Below are positions 52,916 through 62,618 of a stretch of DNA of 64,000 bases, piece after piece. The notes under the pieces are model-generated. The model was given only the letters and a program-made list of their open reading frames with translations. It did no database searches and was not told the DNA's origin. Every line of letters starts with the position of its first letter. The stretch's first letter is position 1. The DNA is from Spirochaeta cellobiosiphila DSM 17781 (GTDB taxonomy: Bacteria; Spirochaetota; Spirochaetia; DSM-17781), in the NCBI RefSeq assembly GCF_000426705.1, contig NZ_KE384558.1, positions 1 through 64,000 on the forward strand, read 5' to 3'. A program made the position numbers and the translations under genes.

Positions 52916-53869
52916 TTATAAAATACTATTAAGTAAGTGTTTATATTGATCTTTTGTTTGAGCGGTCATCAGCTTTCGACGTAAATCGTTACTATTGGGT
53001 ATGCCCTTTAAGTAGGCTGAGAAATGCTTTCTGATTTCTTTGAAGGCTTGATCTCCATAATATTGGATTGATAAGTCTAAATGTTTTAGGGCCGTATCAA
53101 TGATAGTCTTTGCGTTTAATTTGTCTATGGTTCCTTTGATCTGACTAAAAATAAAAGGATTACCAAAGGCTCCCCGAGCTATGAGAACTCCATCACATTT
53201 CGTTTGAGTTAGCATTCTGATGACATCCTCAGATGTGAATAAATCTCCTGAACCAAATACAGGTATATCTAAGTTTTCTTTTAAATGCTTTATATGATTC
53301 CAATCCGCCTTACCTCTATAGGCCATTTCTTTTGTTCTGGCATGTAATCCTACAGCTTGTATTCCTAATTCTTGAGCCTCCTGGGCTATCTTCAAGTAGT
53401 TTATAGAGTTCGCATCCCACCCTAAGCGTAATTTTATAGTAAGAGGAATATCCGTATGATCTTTAATGGTTTTTATAATGTCCATAAGTTTTCGGGGATC
53501 TTTCATTAACCAGGAGCCTGCTCCTGATTTGATGATTTTGGGTACAGGACAACCGGCATTAATGTCTAATAAGAGAGGATTGTGTTGTGTCAAATAGGGA
53601 AGTGATTTATAAACACTGTCATAATCAGAGCCAAATAGTTGTATCGCATATTCTGGCTCATTATCTTCACGTTTTAATAAATTATGTGTTTTGCTATTGC
53701 CTCGCCAAAGTGCTTCAGTTGATACCATTTCTGTGTAACATAGATCAGCACCCCAGGTTCGACAAATACTACGAAAGGGGCCATCTGAATATCCGGCAGT
53801 AGGAGCTAAAAATAAATTACCCGGCAGTATAGTTCCACCGGGTAAGATTACAGGTTTAAGATAATCCAT
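52916..53869 (-). CDS. dus: tRNA-dihydrouridine synthase (Dus)
   Basis: The FMN enzyme reduces uridines in tRNA. The 317-residue protein starts MDYLKPVILPGG. It has LFLAPTAGYSDGPFR, DINAGCPVPKIIKSGAG with the catalytic Cys, IPLTIKLRLGWD and VLIARGAFGNPFIF. The helical C-terminal domain is present. It is 7 nt downstream of tatD and probably co-transcribed. Which uridine it modifies cannot be told from sequence alone; DusB-like is most likely. Confidence 0.92.
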   Translation of the reverse strand: MDYLKPVILPGGTILPGNLFLAPTAGYSDGPFRSICRTWGADLCYTEMVSTEALWRGNSKTHNLLKREDNEPEYAIQLFGSDYDSVYKSLPYLTQHNPLLLDINAGCPVPKIIKSGAGSWLMKDPRKLMDIIKTIKDHTDIPLTIKLRLGWDANSINYLKIAQEAQELGIQAVGLHARTKEMAYRGKADWNHIKHLKENLDIPVFGSGDLFTSEDVIRMLTQTKCDGVLIARGAFGNPFIFSQIKGTIDKLNAKTIIDTALKHLDLSIQYYGDQAFKEIRKHFSAYLKGIPNSNDLRRKLMTAQTKDQYKHLLNSIL

Positions 53870-53876
53870 TCATCAA

Positions 53877-54644
53877 TTATAAGTTAAAAACTCTAAGGGA
53901 ATTTTCATATAAAATAGATGAGAGTTCTTCCGGATCTTCTCCTCTCAGATCTGCTAAATAAGCACAGGTAGAATGGATATAAGAGGGTTTATTACGCTTT
54001 CCTCTATACTCGGCAGGTATCATAAAAGGAGCTTCACTTTCAATTACCATCCTTTCCACTGGCATGTTTTTAGCCGTCGTGTGTAGATTTCTCGCATTTC
54101 TATAGGTAACATTTCCAGCAAAACTTATGTATAGATTGAGATCTAACGCTTTTTTGGCAAACTCCCAATCTTCAGAGAAGCAATGGAGTATTCCTCCACG
54201 TGCTGGTAATTTGTCCCGTAGTATGTCGAGTATATCAGATCCGGCTTCTCTATTGTGAATAACAACAGGTTTATTTAGCTGTTCAGCTATTTCTAACTGT
54301 CGAATAAATAATTCGATTTGAGAATTTTTATCTCCAAACTTTTTGTAGTAGTCTAAGCCTATCTCTCCTACAGCTACAACTTTATCGTAGGAGGCTCCTT
54401 CTTCTATCTTGCTTTCCCAATCCCTTCCCGGATGATTAACTTCTGAAGGGGACACTCCTATGCTGTAATAGACATTAGAGGCTGTCTTTAAATGAGAATA
54501 TACTTCAAAGAAGTCTTGGATGTTGTTTGTGATACTTAGAATACCATCAACTCCGTCTTGTTTGGCTTCTTGAGTAATAAGCAACTGTTCGATAGGATCT
54601 TCATGAATCAGTCCTATATGGCAATGAGTATCAAAATATCGCAT
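53877..54644 (-). CDS. tatD: TatD-family metal-dependent hydrolase
   Basis: I choose ATG 54644, which gives the usual start MRYFDTHCHIGLI; a longer frame adds 19 unlike residues. The 255-residue TIM-barrel enzyme has DTHCHIG, VGEIGLDYYKKFG, PVVIHNREA, GGILHCFSEDWEFA and the late motif VIESEAPFM. In most TatD proteins the last motif is ETDxP, so the metal-site Asp is replaced by Glu here. It probably acts as a 3'-5' DNase or D-aminoacyl-type hydrolase. It is divergent from the M23 gene. Confidence 0.88.
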   Translation of the reverse strand: MRYFDTHCHIGLIHEDPIEQLLITQEAKQDGVDGILSITNNIQDFFEVYSHLKTASNVYYSIGVSPSEVNHPGRDWESKIEEGASYDKVVAVGEIGLDYYKKFGDKNSQIELFIRQLEIAEQLNKPVVIHNREAGSDILDILRDKLPARGGILHCFSEDWEFAKKALDLNLYISFAGNVTYRNARNLHTTAKNMPVERMVIESEAPFMIPAEYRGKRNKPSYIHSTCAYLADLRGEDPEELSSILYENSLRVFNL

Positions 54645-54811
54645 GGGCTTCTCTTCTTTTATTAAGGTAAGATTGTTCTCTGTTTTAATAAAAACTAGCA
54701 CAGTGGGAGCTCCACGTCAATAAGAGTTTAAGGAAAGGAAAATTTAAGATTTAATAATATGTGGTAAATAATCTTCGAATTGTGATATAATCTGACCGCA
54801 AGGCGGTTAAA

Positions 54812-55846
54812 GTGTCACTCGATAATAAGCTCAAGAATTTTGAAAAGAATACATGTTATAATATATGGATAAATATAAAGAGAAGAATTTTCCATTTGAT
54901 TACCTTTTTACAAAGACAGCATAAAGATGGAAGGGGTAAATATAGTGTAGCTATCATCCCACACACCCATAAAAAAGGTTTGTATCTTAGAACTTCCTTT
55001 CTGGCGATAATTATCAGCATGATTTTTCTTGTTCTCATTCTAGGAGGAGTGGTACTCTATTCGACAAAAATACCGGAAATATCTTCGACCTTAACTACAA
55101 AAGAAGCTGAATTAAAATCTTCTGAGTCCCATGTGGAGACTTTAAGAAAAGAAATAGGATATTTGAGAATATCTGCAACCAAGTTTGAAGCCTCTCTTAA
55201 TCAGACACTTGCCGTATTAGGAATTGATTCCAATATGGAAAATAAGAAAGAAAATCTTCCTTTTGGTAGTTTAAGTTACTTTTTGAATAAAAATAACTCG
55301 AGTAGTAATGACGCAAAAGAACTGGAAGATTTGAACAGTTTGTCCTTATACCTGGATCAAACTTCAAAACCTATAGAGGAAATCGGAAAGTTATTAAAAT
55401 CACAGGAAGATTTATTGGTTGATATTCCCACTTTATGGCCTGTTCAAAATGGTCAGGGAGTCGTTACTGCGGAATTTGGCCCCGCTATTCATCCTTTTAC
55501 AGGGGAATGGTATCTTCATAAAGGTATTGATATTGCTGCCCGAACTGGTACTCCTGTTATCTCAACGGCTAATGGTGTTGTTGTTGAAGCGGGGTATGAT
55601 CGTGGTGGTTATGGTAACTATGTACTTGTTAGACATAAGTATGGCTTTTTTACCAAATATCCACACTTGAGTCGTATTATTGTTACAAAAAGTCAGGTTC
55701 TAAAAAGAGGTGATGTTGTTGGCTTAATGGGTATGACAGGAACCGCTACCGGACCTCATGTCCATTATGAGATTCATTTGGGTACACAAGTAGTAGATCC
55801 TCGTAAATATTTACAGATACCAACATCAATTATAGATAAAAAGTAA
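54812..55846 (+). CDS. Membrane-anchored M23 (LytM) peptidase 1
   Basis: The 344-residue protein starts at GTG 54812. A basic cytoplasmic N-terminus leads to one TM helix (about 68-90), a coiled coil (KEAELKSSESHVETLRKEIG) and a C-terminal M23 domain. Zinc ligands are in HKGIDIAART and HVHYEIHLG, and a conserved His is in YPHLSRI. It should cleave peptidoglycan cross-links in the periplasm. It is a paralogue of the next gene and the first of an operon with bactofilin. Confidence 0.93.
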   Translation: MSLDNKLKNFEKNTCYNIWINIKRRIFHLITFLQRQHKDGRGKYSVAIIPHTHKKGLYLRTSFLAIIISMIFLVLILGGVVLYSTKIPEISSTLTTKEAELKSSESHVETLRKEIGYLRISATKFEASLNQTLAVLGIDSNMENKKENLPFGSLSYFLNKNNSSSNDAKELEDLNSLSLYLDQTSKPIEEIGKLLKSQEDLLVDIPTLWPVQNGQGVVTAEFGPAIHPFTGEWYLHKGIDIAARTGTPVISTANGVVVEAGYDRGGYGNYVLVRHKYGFFTKYPHLSRIIVTKSQVLKRGDVVGLMGMTGTATGPHVHYEIHLGTQVVDPRKYLQIPTSIIDKK

Positions 55847-55996
55847 AAAACTATACTCATTATGCCGAAAATCTACATAATTAAGAGAGTTGTGTAGGGG
55901 AAATAGTAAAGGGCTTTAAAGAATGAGTTGTCAAAGATCTTATAAACCTGTTAATATAGATATGAATATACTCAATTCCAATGAGAGGGATATACT

Positions 55997-57031
55997 TTGT
56001 CTCCGGTAAATAGGTTAAAAAAGACAGAAAAAGATATTTCCAAGAAAGCGTCCCAGGGGCTTAAGAGCCGTTTTTTTGGCGCGTTTAATATTTTTAAACG
56101 TTTTAGAGGACGTGGACAAGGTAAGTATACTGTCATGCTTATACCACATACGGAAAAGAAGCCCTTTAATTTTCAGATTTCACTTTTCGCTCTTATCTTC
56201 ACTGGAGCCTTTTTGATGGTAGTTGTTGGAGGATTCTTATTCTATTCTACCAAGATTACCGGTGTAGCCCAGACATTATCGGAAAAAGTAACAGACTTAC
56301 AATCATCAGAAACGAATATGGAAGTTTTGCGTAAAGAGATAGGTGATCTCAAAAAATCCGCTGAAGGTTTTGAAGACTCTCTATCCCAGACATTAAGTGT
56401 GTTGGGGCTACAGTCTGACAGTAATAACGATGACAGTAGAGTTCCTTTAGGAGACTTAAGTTATTTCTTAGGTATCGATAATGTAGAGCAGGGCAGTATG
56501 GCAGAAGTTTCCGATTTAAGAAGTCTGTCAGCCTATATGGAAGGAGCTTCCAAACCTATAGAAGAAATTGGTAAAGTACTCTCAGCACAAAAAGATCTTC
56601 TCGTAGATATTCCTACCATGTGGCCAGTTCAAAATGGTATTGGTTATGTAACGGCTGAGTTCGGACCTGCTGTTCATCCTTTTACAGGAGCCTGGTATCT
56701 TCATAAAGGTATTGATATTGCCTATAGACCCGGTACTCCTCTTGTGGCAACCGCTAATGGTAAAGTGATAGAAGCAGGATATGATAGAACTGGATATGGT
56801 AACTATGTTTTGATCCGTCATAAGTATGGTTTTTATACAAAATACGCTCACATGAATCGTATTTTAGTGACAAAAGGACAGGATGTTCATCGTGGGCAGG
56901 TAATAGGATTATTGGGAAGTACAGGGATGGCTACTGGTCCGCATACTCACTATGAAATTCATTTAGGTACTCAGGTTGTTGATCCCCGTAAATATATGAA
57001 CATATCTACAACAATACTGAACGACAAATAA
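55997..57031 (+). CDS. Membrane-anchored M23 (LytM) peptidase 2
   Basis: The TTG start at 55997 follows GAGAGGGA. At 344 residues it is the same length and layout as the preceding protein: a basic N-terminus, a TM helix, a coiled coil and an M23 domain with HKGIDIAYRPG, KYAHMNRIL and GPHTHYEIHLG. The C-terminal domains are much more alike than the N-terminal parts, consistent with tandem duplication and divergence. It is 11 nt upstream of the bactofilin gene. Confidence 0.93.
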   Translation: MSPVNRLKKTEKDISKKASQGLKSRFFGAFNIFKRFRGRGQGKYTVMLIPHTEKKPFNFQISLFALIFTGAFLMVVVGGFLFYSTKITGVAQTLSEKVTDLQSSETNMEVLRKEIGDLKKSAEGFEDSLSQTLSVLGLQSDSNNDDSRVPLGDLSYFLGIDNVEQGSMAEVSDLRSLSAYMEGASKPIEEIGKVLSAQKDLLVDIPTMWPVQNGIGYVTAEFGPAVHPFTGAWYLHKGIDIAYRPGTPLVATANGKVIEAGYDRTGYGNYVLIRHKYGFYTKYAHMNRILVTKGQDVHRGQVIGLLGSTGMATGPHTHYEIHLGTQVVDPRKYMNISTTILNDK

Positions 57032-57042
57032 AGGACTCTTTT

Positions 57043-57549
57043 TTGGCTTCATATACGGCTGATAATAATTTTGTAAATTCGTACATTGGCGAAGGAACTG
57101 CTTTTCAAGGTGACTTATCTATATCTGGAATCCTGCGAGTGGATGGAGATTTTATTGGTTCCATACATTCAGAAGGTAAAGTTATAATTGGATCCACTGG
57201 ACGGGCGCGTTGTACTGTGCACTCTCGAGAGATTGTTATCGGTGGTGTCTTTAAAGGCGATATTTATTGTTCTCATAAGGTAACCGTTTTATCCAGTGGT
57301 TTTGTAATTGGTAATATTTACGCTCCCCGTCTTGAGGTTGAACGTGGTATGTTAATGGACGGACGTTGTGTTGTCACTCCATTACCTAATGAATCAGAGG
57401 ATTTGACCAGTCATAATTATAAGATCCAAAAGGGTGGTTATTTTTCATTGGATTGGGACAATAAGTCAAAACCTGATGGGGAATCAGCAAGTGTCTCCTC
57501 ATTCTCAAAAGATAAACAATACGGGAATGGATATCAGTGGAAGGAATAG
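57043..57549 (+). CDS. Bactofilin
   Basis: Bactofilins polymerise without nucleotide into filaments that position cell-wall enzymes. The TTG at 57043 follows AAAGGA. The 168-residue protein has the right-handed beta-helix pattern: SYIGEGTAFQGDLSISGILR, GDFIGSIHSEGKVIIG and GGVFKGDIYCSHKVTVLSSG. A flexible Ser/Lys-rich tail follows. The adjacent M23 genes are the natural partners, as in other shape-determining pairs of bactofilin and LytM endopeptidase. Confidence 0.93.
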   Translation: MASYTADNNFVNSYIGEGTAFQGDLSISGILRVDGDFIGSIHSEGKVIIGSTGRARCTVHSREIVIGGVFKGDIYCSHKVTVLSSGFVIGNIYAPRLEVERGMLMDGRCVVTPLPNESEDLTSHNYKIQKGGYFSLDWDNKSKPDGESASVSSFSKDKQYGNGYQWKE

Positions 57550-58019
57550 ATCAACTCGGCGCCTCAGGAATTCCCCAGCAGTTTATTGATAAAAAAACTC
57601 AAAAGTCGGAAAAGAAAAAGCATATCTTTAAATCCACTTTAGATAAACGATTACATGAAGCGGATGGCGCTGCTTCTGATATTAAAGCAGGTGCGATTGA
57701 TGAAATTGAATTATTACTTGATGAAGTTCATGATGTAGGTGAGGCCCTGGCAAATGAACCGAACATGTCCAATATTAAGCGTTACAAAGAGGCGATAAGC
57801 CGATTCCTTAAGACAATTAATCTTCACAATTTTACTGTAGAAGAACAGGAAGGTGTTCTTAATCGTAATTTTAGCAGAAAGAAATATTTTCAAGTGAAGA
57901 TTCTCAATGAGAAACTAGACCGTCTGGTTGCCGGTGTTATTCAAAACCAGTCGGGCCAATTAGAAATCTTACACCGGGTTGAAGAAATTCAAGGATTGCT
58001 TGTCGATCTCTTGTCTTAA
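57537..58019 (+). CDS. YaaR-like (DUF327) protein
   Basis: The GTG at 57537 lies inside the end of the bactofilin gene (13-nt overlap). The 160-residue soluble protein is helical with a disordered Lys-rich N-terminus and the block GEALANEPNMSNIKRYKEAI followed by SRFLKTINLHNFTVEEQEG, typical of the YaaR family. In Firmicutes yaaR sits next to yaaT (ricT), and the same adjacency is seen here. The function is unknown. Confidence 0.85.
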   Translation: MEGIDQLGASGIPQQFIDKKTQKSEKKKHIFKSTLDKRLHEADGAASDIKAGAIDEIELLLDEVHDVGEALANEPNMSNIKRYKEAISRFLKTINLHNFTVEEQEGVLNRNFSRKKYFQVKILNEKLDRLVAGVIQNQSGQLEILHRVEEIQGLLVDLLS

Positions 58020-58030
58020 AGGAGAATATC

Positions 58031-58957
58031 ATGCCTCATGATGAAATAGATACTGCTCTTTTAGAAGAGCGGGGGACTACTAAGGAAAAAGTAAAAAATA
58101 CCGAAATACCTGAAGGTCCTTATTATAGGATCAAAGTTATGCACTCTTCTGAAACAGAAGTTGTGGTGCTTCCTGATCAAATGTCTTTGGACCCTGGCTG
58201 TCTTGTGATCGCACCCACTAGGTATGGACGTGATTTAGCTAAGTTTTTGGGAATGGTGAAGGACCCCGGAGATTTGACAGAACAACCGGTCTTTACTGTA
58301 ATTCGAAGAGCTTCCATACAAGATTTAAAAAAGTGGGAGCAAAATGAAGAAAGGGAAGCAGAGGCTTTTAGTATATGTCGCGAAAAGATTTTTTCGCATA
58401 AATTAGAAATGAAGTTAGTAAGTGCTCATTATCTGCTTGATGAAGCGAAAGTATTATTCTTCTTCACTGCGGAAAATCGAGTCGATTTCCGAGAGTTGGT
58501 TAAGGATCTCGTTTCTATTTTTAAGATGAGAATCGAGTTAAGGCAGATAGGTGTCAGAGACGAAGCTCGAGTTTTAGGCGGGGTTGGTGTCTGTGGGCGT
58601 GTGTATTGTTGTCATGGCATCACAGATCATTTAAAACCTGTCTCCATTAAAATGGCTAAAGAACAAAATCTAAGTCTTAACTCCATGAAAATATCCGGTC
58701 CTTGTGGACGATTACTTTGTTGTCTTAGTTATGAATATGATTTTTATCATAATGAGAAGAAACGATTACCTTCTGAAGGCAGTCGGATATCCATGGGTAA
58801 AAATATGGTTAGAGTACAAGATGTTAATATCTTTACCAAAAAAATCCGTGTTCAACTAGAAGATAACCGCTCCTATGAACGTCCTATAAAAGATTTCTAC
58901 TACAGCAATGATAAACGGCGCTGGAGTCTCCGGGTATTTAACCCGGATGATTTATAG
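58031..58957 (+). CDS. ricT: PSP1-domain protein, RicT/YaaT-like
   Basis: The ATG at 58031 follows AAAGGAG. The 308-residue protein carries the PSP1 domain with the signatures VGVCGRVYCCHGITDHLKPV, SIKMAKEQNLSLNSMKISGP and CGRLLCCLSYEYDFY. The paired cysteines bind an Fe-S cluster in the Bacillus RicT complex, which affects RNA maturation and development. No ricA or ricF is near. The last six bases overlap the converging ABC transporter gene. Confidence 0.9.
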   Translation: MPHDEIDTALLEERGTTKEKVKNTEIPEGPYYRIKVMHSSETEVVVLPDQMSLDPGCLVIAPTRYGRDLAKFLGMVKDPGDLTEQPVFTVIRRASIQDLKKWEQNEEREAEAFSICREKIFSHKLEMKLVSAHYLLDEAKVLFFFTAENRVDFRELVKDLVSIFKMRIELRQIGVRDEARVLGGVGVCGRVYCCHGITDHLKPVSIKMAKEQNLSLNSMKISGPCGRLLCCLSYEYDFYHNEKKRLPSEGSRISMGKNMVRVQDVNIFTKKIRVQLEDNRSYERPIKDFYYSNDKRRWSLRVFNPDDL

Positions 58958-60724
58958 GTCTTCATTGAATTGCAGTTGATATAGATTATAATAGGTACCC
59001 TGCAGGCTTAAGAGTTCCTGGTGGGTACCGGATTCTATTATTTTGCCCTGTTCCAGAACTAATATTCTATCGGCTTTTCGTATGGTACTGAGTCTATGTG
59101 CTATTACCAGGCTGGTCCTTCCCTCTATAAGCACTGGTAGTGCTTTTTGGATCAGATGTTCCGTATCTGTATCTACATTACTTGTGGCTTCATCAAGTAT
59201 CAATACTTTAGGATTATGAACGAGAGCTCTTGCAAAACTAAGCAACTGTCTTTGTCCCGCTGATAAGTTAGAGGCTCCTTCATGGAGTTTTGTATCCATT
59301 TGTTCCGGGAGATTAAGAACAAAATCAGCATGAACCGCTTTTAAAGCTTGCACTAATACTTCGTTATCTATTTCTTTGCCTAAGGTTAGATTCTCCCTAA
59401 TGGTACCTGAAAACAAAACGACATCTTGCAGCACAGGGAGTATGGATTTTCTTAATGTTGGAATATCCATGTCATTTATATCTTTACCATCAAGTAAAAT
59501 GCTTCCCGAATCTATAGGCCAAAGTCTCGTGACGAGGTTGGTGATAGTCGTTTTACCTGCACCTGTATATCCTACCAGGGCAATGGTTTCACCAGGAGCG
59601 GCTTTAAAACTAATCCCTTTAAGGATAGGCTCTCCTTTCTTATAGGAAAAATGAACATCCCTGAACTCAATATTACCTTCAATGTCATTGGCCATAGTTG
59701 ATTGTTCCTCTATAACTTCCTGAGGTGAATCCAGTAGAGTAAAAATACGTTCTCCACCAGCCATTGCGGATTGCATAATTCCAAATTTATCAGCCATATC
59801 CTTGATGGGATCAAAAAATTTACTTAACAAATTAATAAAGGCTATCAGAATACCTAGACTAATCATATCCTTGCCAAGATATTTCCCTCCTACATAAATT
59901 ACCACAGCCATAGAAATACTTGATAGCAGGTCAACTAAAGGACGAAAGGTGGCCTGAACATAGACTTGCTTCATTGTAGCCAGATATAGATTCTGGTTCT
60001 CAACTTGAAATTCCTTTGATGTTTTTTTCTCTGCTCCAAATAATTGTACAATTTGAACTCCATTAAAATGCTCAGATAAATAAGTATTAACACTCGATAC
60101 ACATTTTTGAACATTTCTGAACACCTTCCGGGAGGCTATACGGAATAGATAAATCAAAACAAAAGCAGGAGGAACAGTTAACAAGGTTATAAGGGCTAGT
60201 TTTATATCAAGAAAAAGCAGAGTAATTGTAACTCCTATGATCAAAGCTCCATCTCTCAGAAGACTGGTAAAAACAGAATTGAACAATTCATTAATGGTTT
60301 CAACATCACTGGTGACACTGGATACCAGTTTTCCCACAGGTGTTTTATTTAGAAAATCCATATTTTGATTTAGGATATGATTAAAGGCTGTATGCCGAAT
60401 TGCTGTCATCACATCCTGACTTAATATGGCTAGAAGGTAGATCTGTCCAAAAGAAAAAACCACAATGCTTAACAATATGAAAAAGAGGATGATAACATTA
60501 TGCATGATTCCGTTTTGTGCTTGTTCAACGGTCAAGCCTGCCATAATCTGATTATCAACAGTCTTCTGAATAAGGATCGGAACATAAAGCTCTCCTGCTA
60601 AGGCTATAATGAGCATGATGGTGCTTATGAATAACTTTACCTTGTGAGGTTTCACGAATCCCCATAATTTTCTATAGACAAGAGGATCCATCATTTTGAT
60701 TTCTTTTTCCTGGTTATTCATCAT
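58952..60724 (-). CDS. ABC exporter half-transporter, subunit 2
   Basis: The start is ATG 60724 in a GATGATGAATAA overlap with the upstream gene, preceded by AGGAG. The 590-residue protein has a six-TM exporter domain and an ATPase with Walker A GYTGAGKTT, signature NLSAGQRQLLSFARAL, Walker B VLILDEATSNVD and the H-loop VIAHRLS. The ATPase site has the canonical Glu. Together with the next gene it forms a heterodimeric exporter of the YheI/YheH, LmrCD or TM287/288 type, for drugs or lipids. Confidence 0.92.
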   Translation of the reverse strand: MMNNQEKEIKMMDPLVYRKLWGFVKPHKVKLFISTIMLIIALAGELYVPILIQKTVDNQIMAGLTVEQAQNGIMHNVIILFFILLSIVVFSFGQIYLLAILSQDVMTAIRHTAFNHILNQNMDFLNKTPVGKLVSSVTSDVETINELFNSVFTSLLRDGALIIGVTITLLFLDIKLALITLLTVPPAFVLIYLFRIASRKVFRNVQKCVSSVNTYLSEHFNGVQIVQLFGAEKKTSKEFQVENQNLYLATMKQVYVQATFRPLVDLLSSISMAVVIYVGGKYLGKDMISLGILIAFINLLSKFFDPIKDMADKFGIMQSAMAGGERIFTLLDSPQEVIEEQSTMANDIEGNIEFRDVHFSYKKGEPILKGISFKAAPGETIALVGYTGAGKTTITNLVTRLWPIDSGSILLDGKDINDMDIPTLRKSILPVLQDVVLFSGTIRENLTLGKEIDNEVLVQALKAVHADFVLNLPEQMDTKLHEGASNLSAGQRQLLSFARALVHNPKVLILDEATSNVDTDTEHLIQKALPVLIEGRTSLVIAHRLSTIRKADRILVLEQGKIIESGTHQELLSLQGTYYNLYQLQFNEDL

Positions 60725-62450
60725 CCTGCTCCTGATGTTGTAGGTGAGCAATCTTTTGGTAATGTCCTTCTTTTTTCATGAGATCTTTATGCTGCCCCTT
60801 TTGTGTTATGATTCCATTTTCAATAACAATGATGTTATCTGATTTCTTTAAGGTTGAAATACGATGACTGATGAGAATTGTTGTTTTGTCTTTTCGGGTT
60901 TCCATTAAATGTTCTAGTATAAGAGCTTCCGTATTCGCATCCACCGCTGATAAGGCATCATCTAAGACCAAAATAGGTGGATCCAATAGCAACGCACGAC
61001 TAATGGCAATTCGTTGTTTTTGTCCACCTGAGAGCGTCACTCCTTTTTCCCCGACCATCGTGTTCCATTTATGAGGAAAGCCTTCTACATCACGATCAAT
61101 CGTTGATAAACTGACAACATTGTTGAAATCTTTTTCCGAACAATTATCTAAACCATATAATATGTTGTTTTTGATTGTGTCTGAAAAAAGAAAACTTTCT
61201 TGGGGGACAAATCCAAATTGTTTACGCAATAAGGTGAGTTCGTAATCATGAACATCCTGGCCTCCCAGGAAAATTGTATTTCTATCAGGATCATATATTC
61301 TTGGTAATAAGTTGATCAGGGTAGATTTACCACTTCCCGTTGGTCCTAAAATACCTAAAATTTGTCCCTGCTTAATAGAAAGATTTATGTTGCTAAGGAT
61401 AGGTTTCCCTTTTTCGTGAGAATAATTTAAGTCATTAATCGTTAGGCTATAATTCTCAACTTTTGTTATCCCTGAATCTGGTGACATAATTTCTGGCTTT
61501 TCCTGTAGGATCGCATTGATTCGTTCTAATGAGGCGGCTCCTCTCTGAAGCATGTTTATAGTAAAGCCAGCTCCCATCATAGGCCATAGAAGCATTGATA
61601 AATAGGATAAAAAGGCTACAAAATCACCTGGAGATAATGTTCCCTCCACAACAGCTCTTCCTCCAAAAGCAAGTAACAGTAATGTGGTCATTCCTGATAA
61701 AAAGGAAAGGAAAGGTTCGAATAACCCCCATATGCGCACAAGTTCAAGGTTTATTTTTTTGTAATCCTGATTCCTTATTAAAAATTGATCGGTAAAATAA
61801 TTTTCCCTGACAAAAGATTTAATGACTCTAGCACCACCAAAAGCTTCCTGGGCCCCTGCTGAAATAGCACTGTATTTTTCTTGTACTGACTTGAATAGTC
61901 TCCCAATAATAGGACCTGTTGCCACAATGGCAATAGATAAAACAGGCAGAGGGAGTATAGTGAATAAAGCTACTTTAGGTGCTGTTACAAACAGAATGAT
62001 TAAGATAGACACTGTAAGAAATATACCATCAGTTGCTGCGACAACAGCCATTCCTGTTGCCATCCGTACTGAGTTCATATCATTGGTAGCCCTAGCCATA
62101 AGATCACCTGCTTTATTTTGACCATAAAACTTGGGCCCCAACTTCATCAGGTGATTAAAAAGTCGAGAAGTTAACTCCTTGACGATACTTCGGGAGACCC
62201 CATGTATAAAAAAACGCCAACCAAAGCGGCCTATAGCAATGACTATGGCGACGATTACTAGATAAAACAAATTATGTAGAACAAATTCTTTGTCCCATCC
62301 ACTTGATTCTAACTTGTTTATTACCTTTTTTAGTATTTGGGGAATTATCATTTGGCCTGTATTGGTCAAGATAAGTAATAAAAACCCCAATATATATCTG
62401 TATGCCCATTTTTTAAAATAGGGAAAAAGCGTTTTATACTGTTGTAACAT
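60714..62450 (-). CDS. ABC exporter half-transporter, subunit 1
   Basis: The start is ATG 62450 with AAGGAAGG upstream; an in-frame start 42 nt earlier is unlikely. The 578-residue protein has six TM helices and an ATPase with LGPTGSGKST and the signature VTLSGGQKQRIAISRAL. Walker B is VLVLDDALSAVD, with Asp where the catalytic Glu normally stands. This degenerate site and the intact site of subunit 2 are the hallmark of heterodimeric exporters. The two genes overlap by 11 nt. Confidence 0.92.
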   Translation of the reverse strand: MLQQYKTLFPYFKKWAYRYILGFLLLILTNTGQMIIPQILKKVINKLESSGWDKEFVLHNLFYLVIVAIVIAIGRFGWRFFIHGVSRSIVKELTSRLFNHLMKLGPKFYGQNKAGDLMARATNDMNSVRMATGMAVVAATDGIFLTVSILIILFVTAPKVALFTILPLPVLSIAIVATGPIIGRLFKSVQEKYSAISAGAQEAFGGARVIKSFVRENYFTDQFLIRNQDYKKINLELVRIWGLFEPFLSFLSGMTTLLLLAFGGRAVVEGTLSPGDFVAFLSYLSMLLWPMMGAGFTINMLQRGAASLERINAILQEKPEIMSPDSGITKVENYSLTINDLNYSHEKGKPILSNINLSIKQGQILGILGPTGSGKSTLINLLPRIYDPDRNTIFLGGQDVHDYELTLLRKQFGFVPQESFLFSDTIKNNILYGLDNCSEKDFNNVVSLSTIDRDVEGFPHKWNTMVGEKGVTLSGGQKQRIAISRALLLDPPILVLDDALSAVDANTEALILEHLMETRKDKTTILISHRISTLKKSDNIIVIENGIITQKGQHKDLMKKEGHYQKIAHLQHQEQDDE

Positions 62451-62543
62451 CCCACCTTCCTTGTTGTGTTCTAAAATATATACAAGGATCACAATAAAAA
62501 GAAATCCTTTTATTAAAAATAATTAGCTATGTTATATGACTGC

Positions 62544-62572
62544 TTGACATGAACTTGCAATTTTGTTAGTTT
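62544..62572 (+). promoter_or_regulatory. Possible promoter of rpsT-hup-lnt
   Basis: A consensus TTGACA is followed after 17 bp by TAGTTT, 46 nt before the rpsT start. The -10 box is weak. Confidence 0.5.
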
Positions 62573-62618
62573 TGGTCATTGCAATTTCAATTGGAAATTT
62601 GAATGGAGGTGAATACCC

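Noticed and set aside
60871-62121. Plus-strand frames opposite the ABC exporter genes
   Set aside because: Antisense to conserved ATPase and membrane motifs; no start signals.
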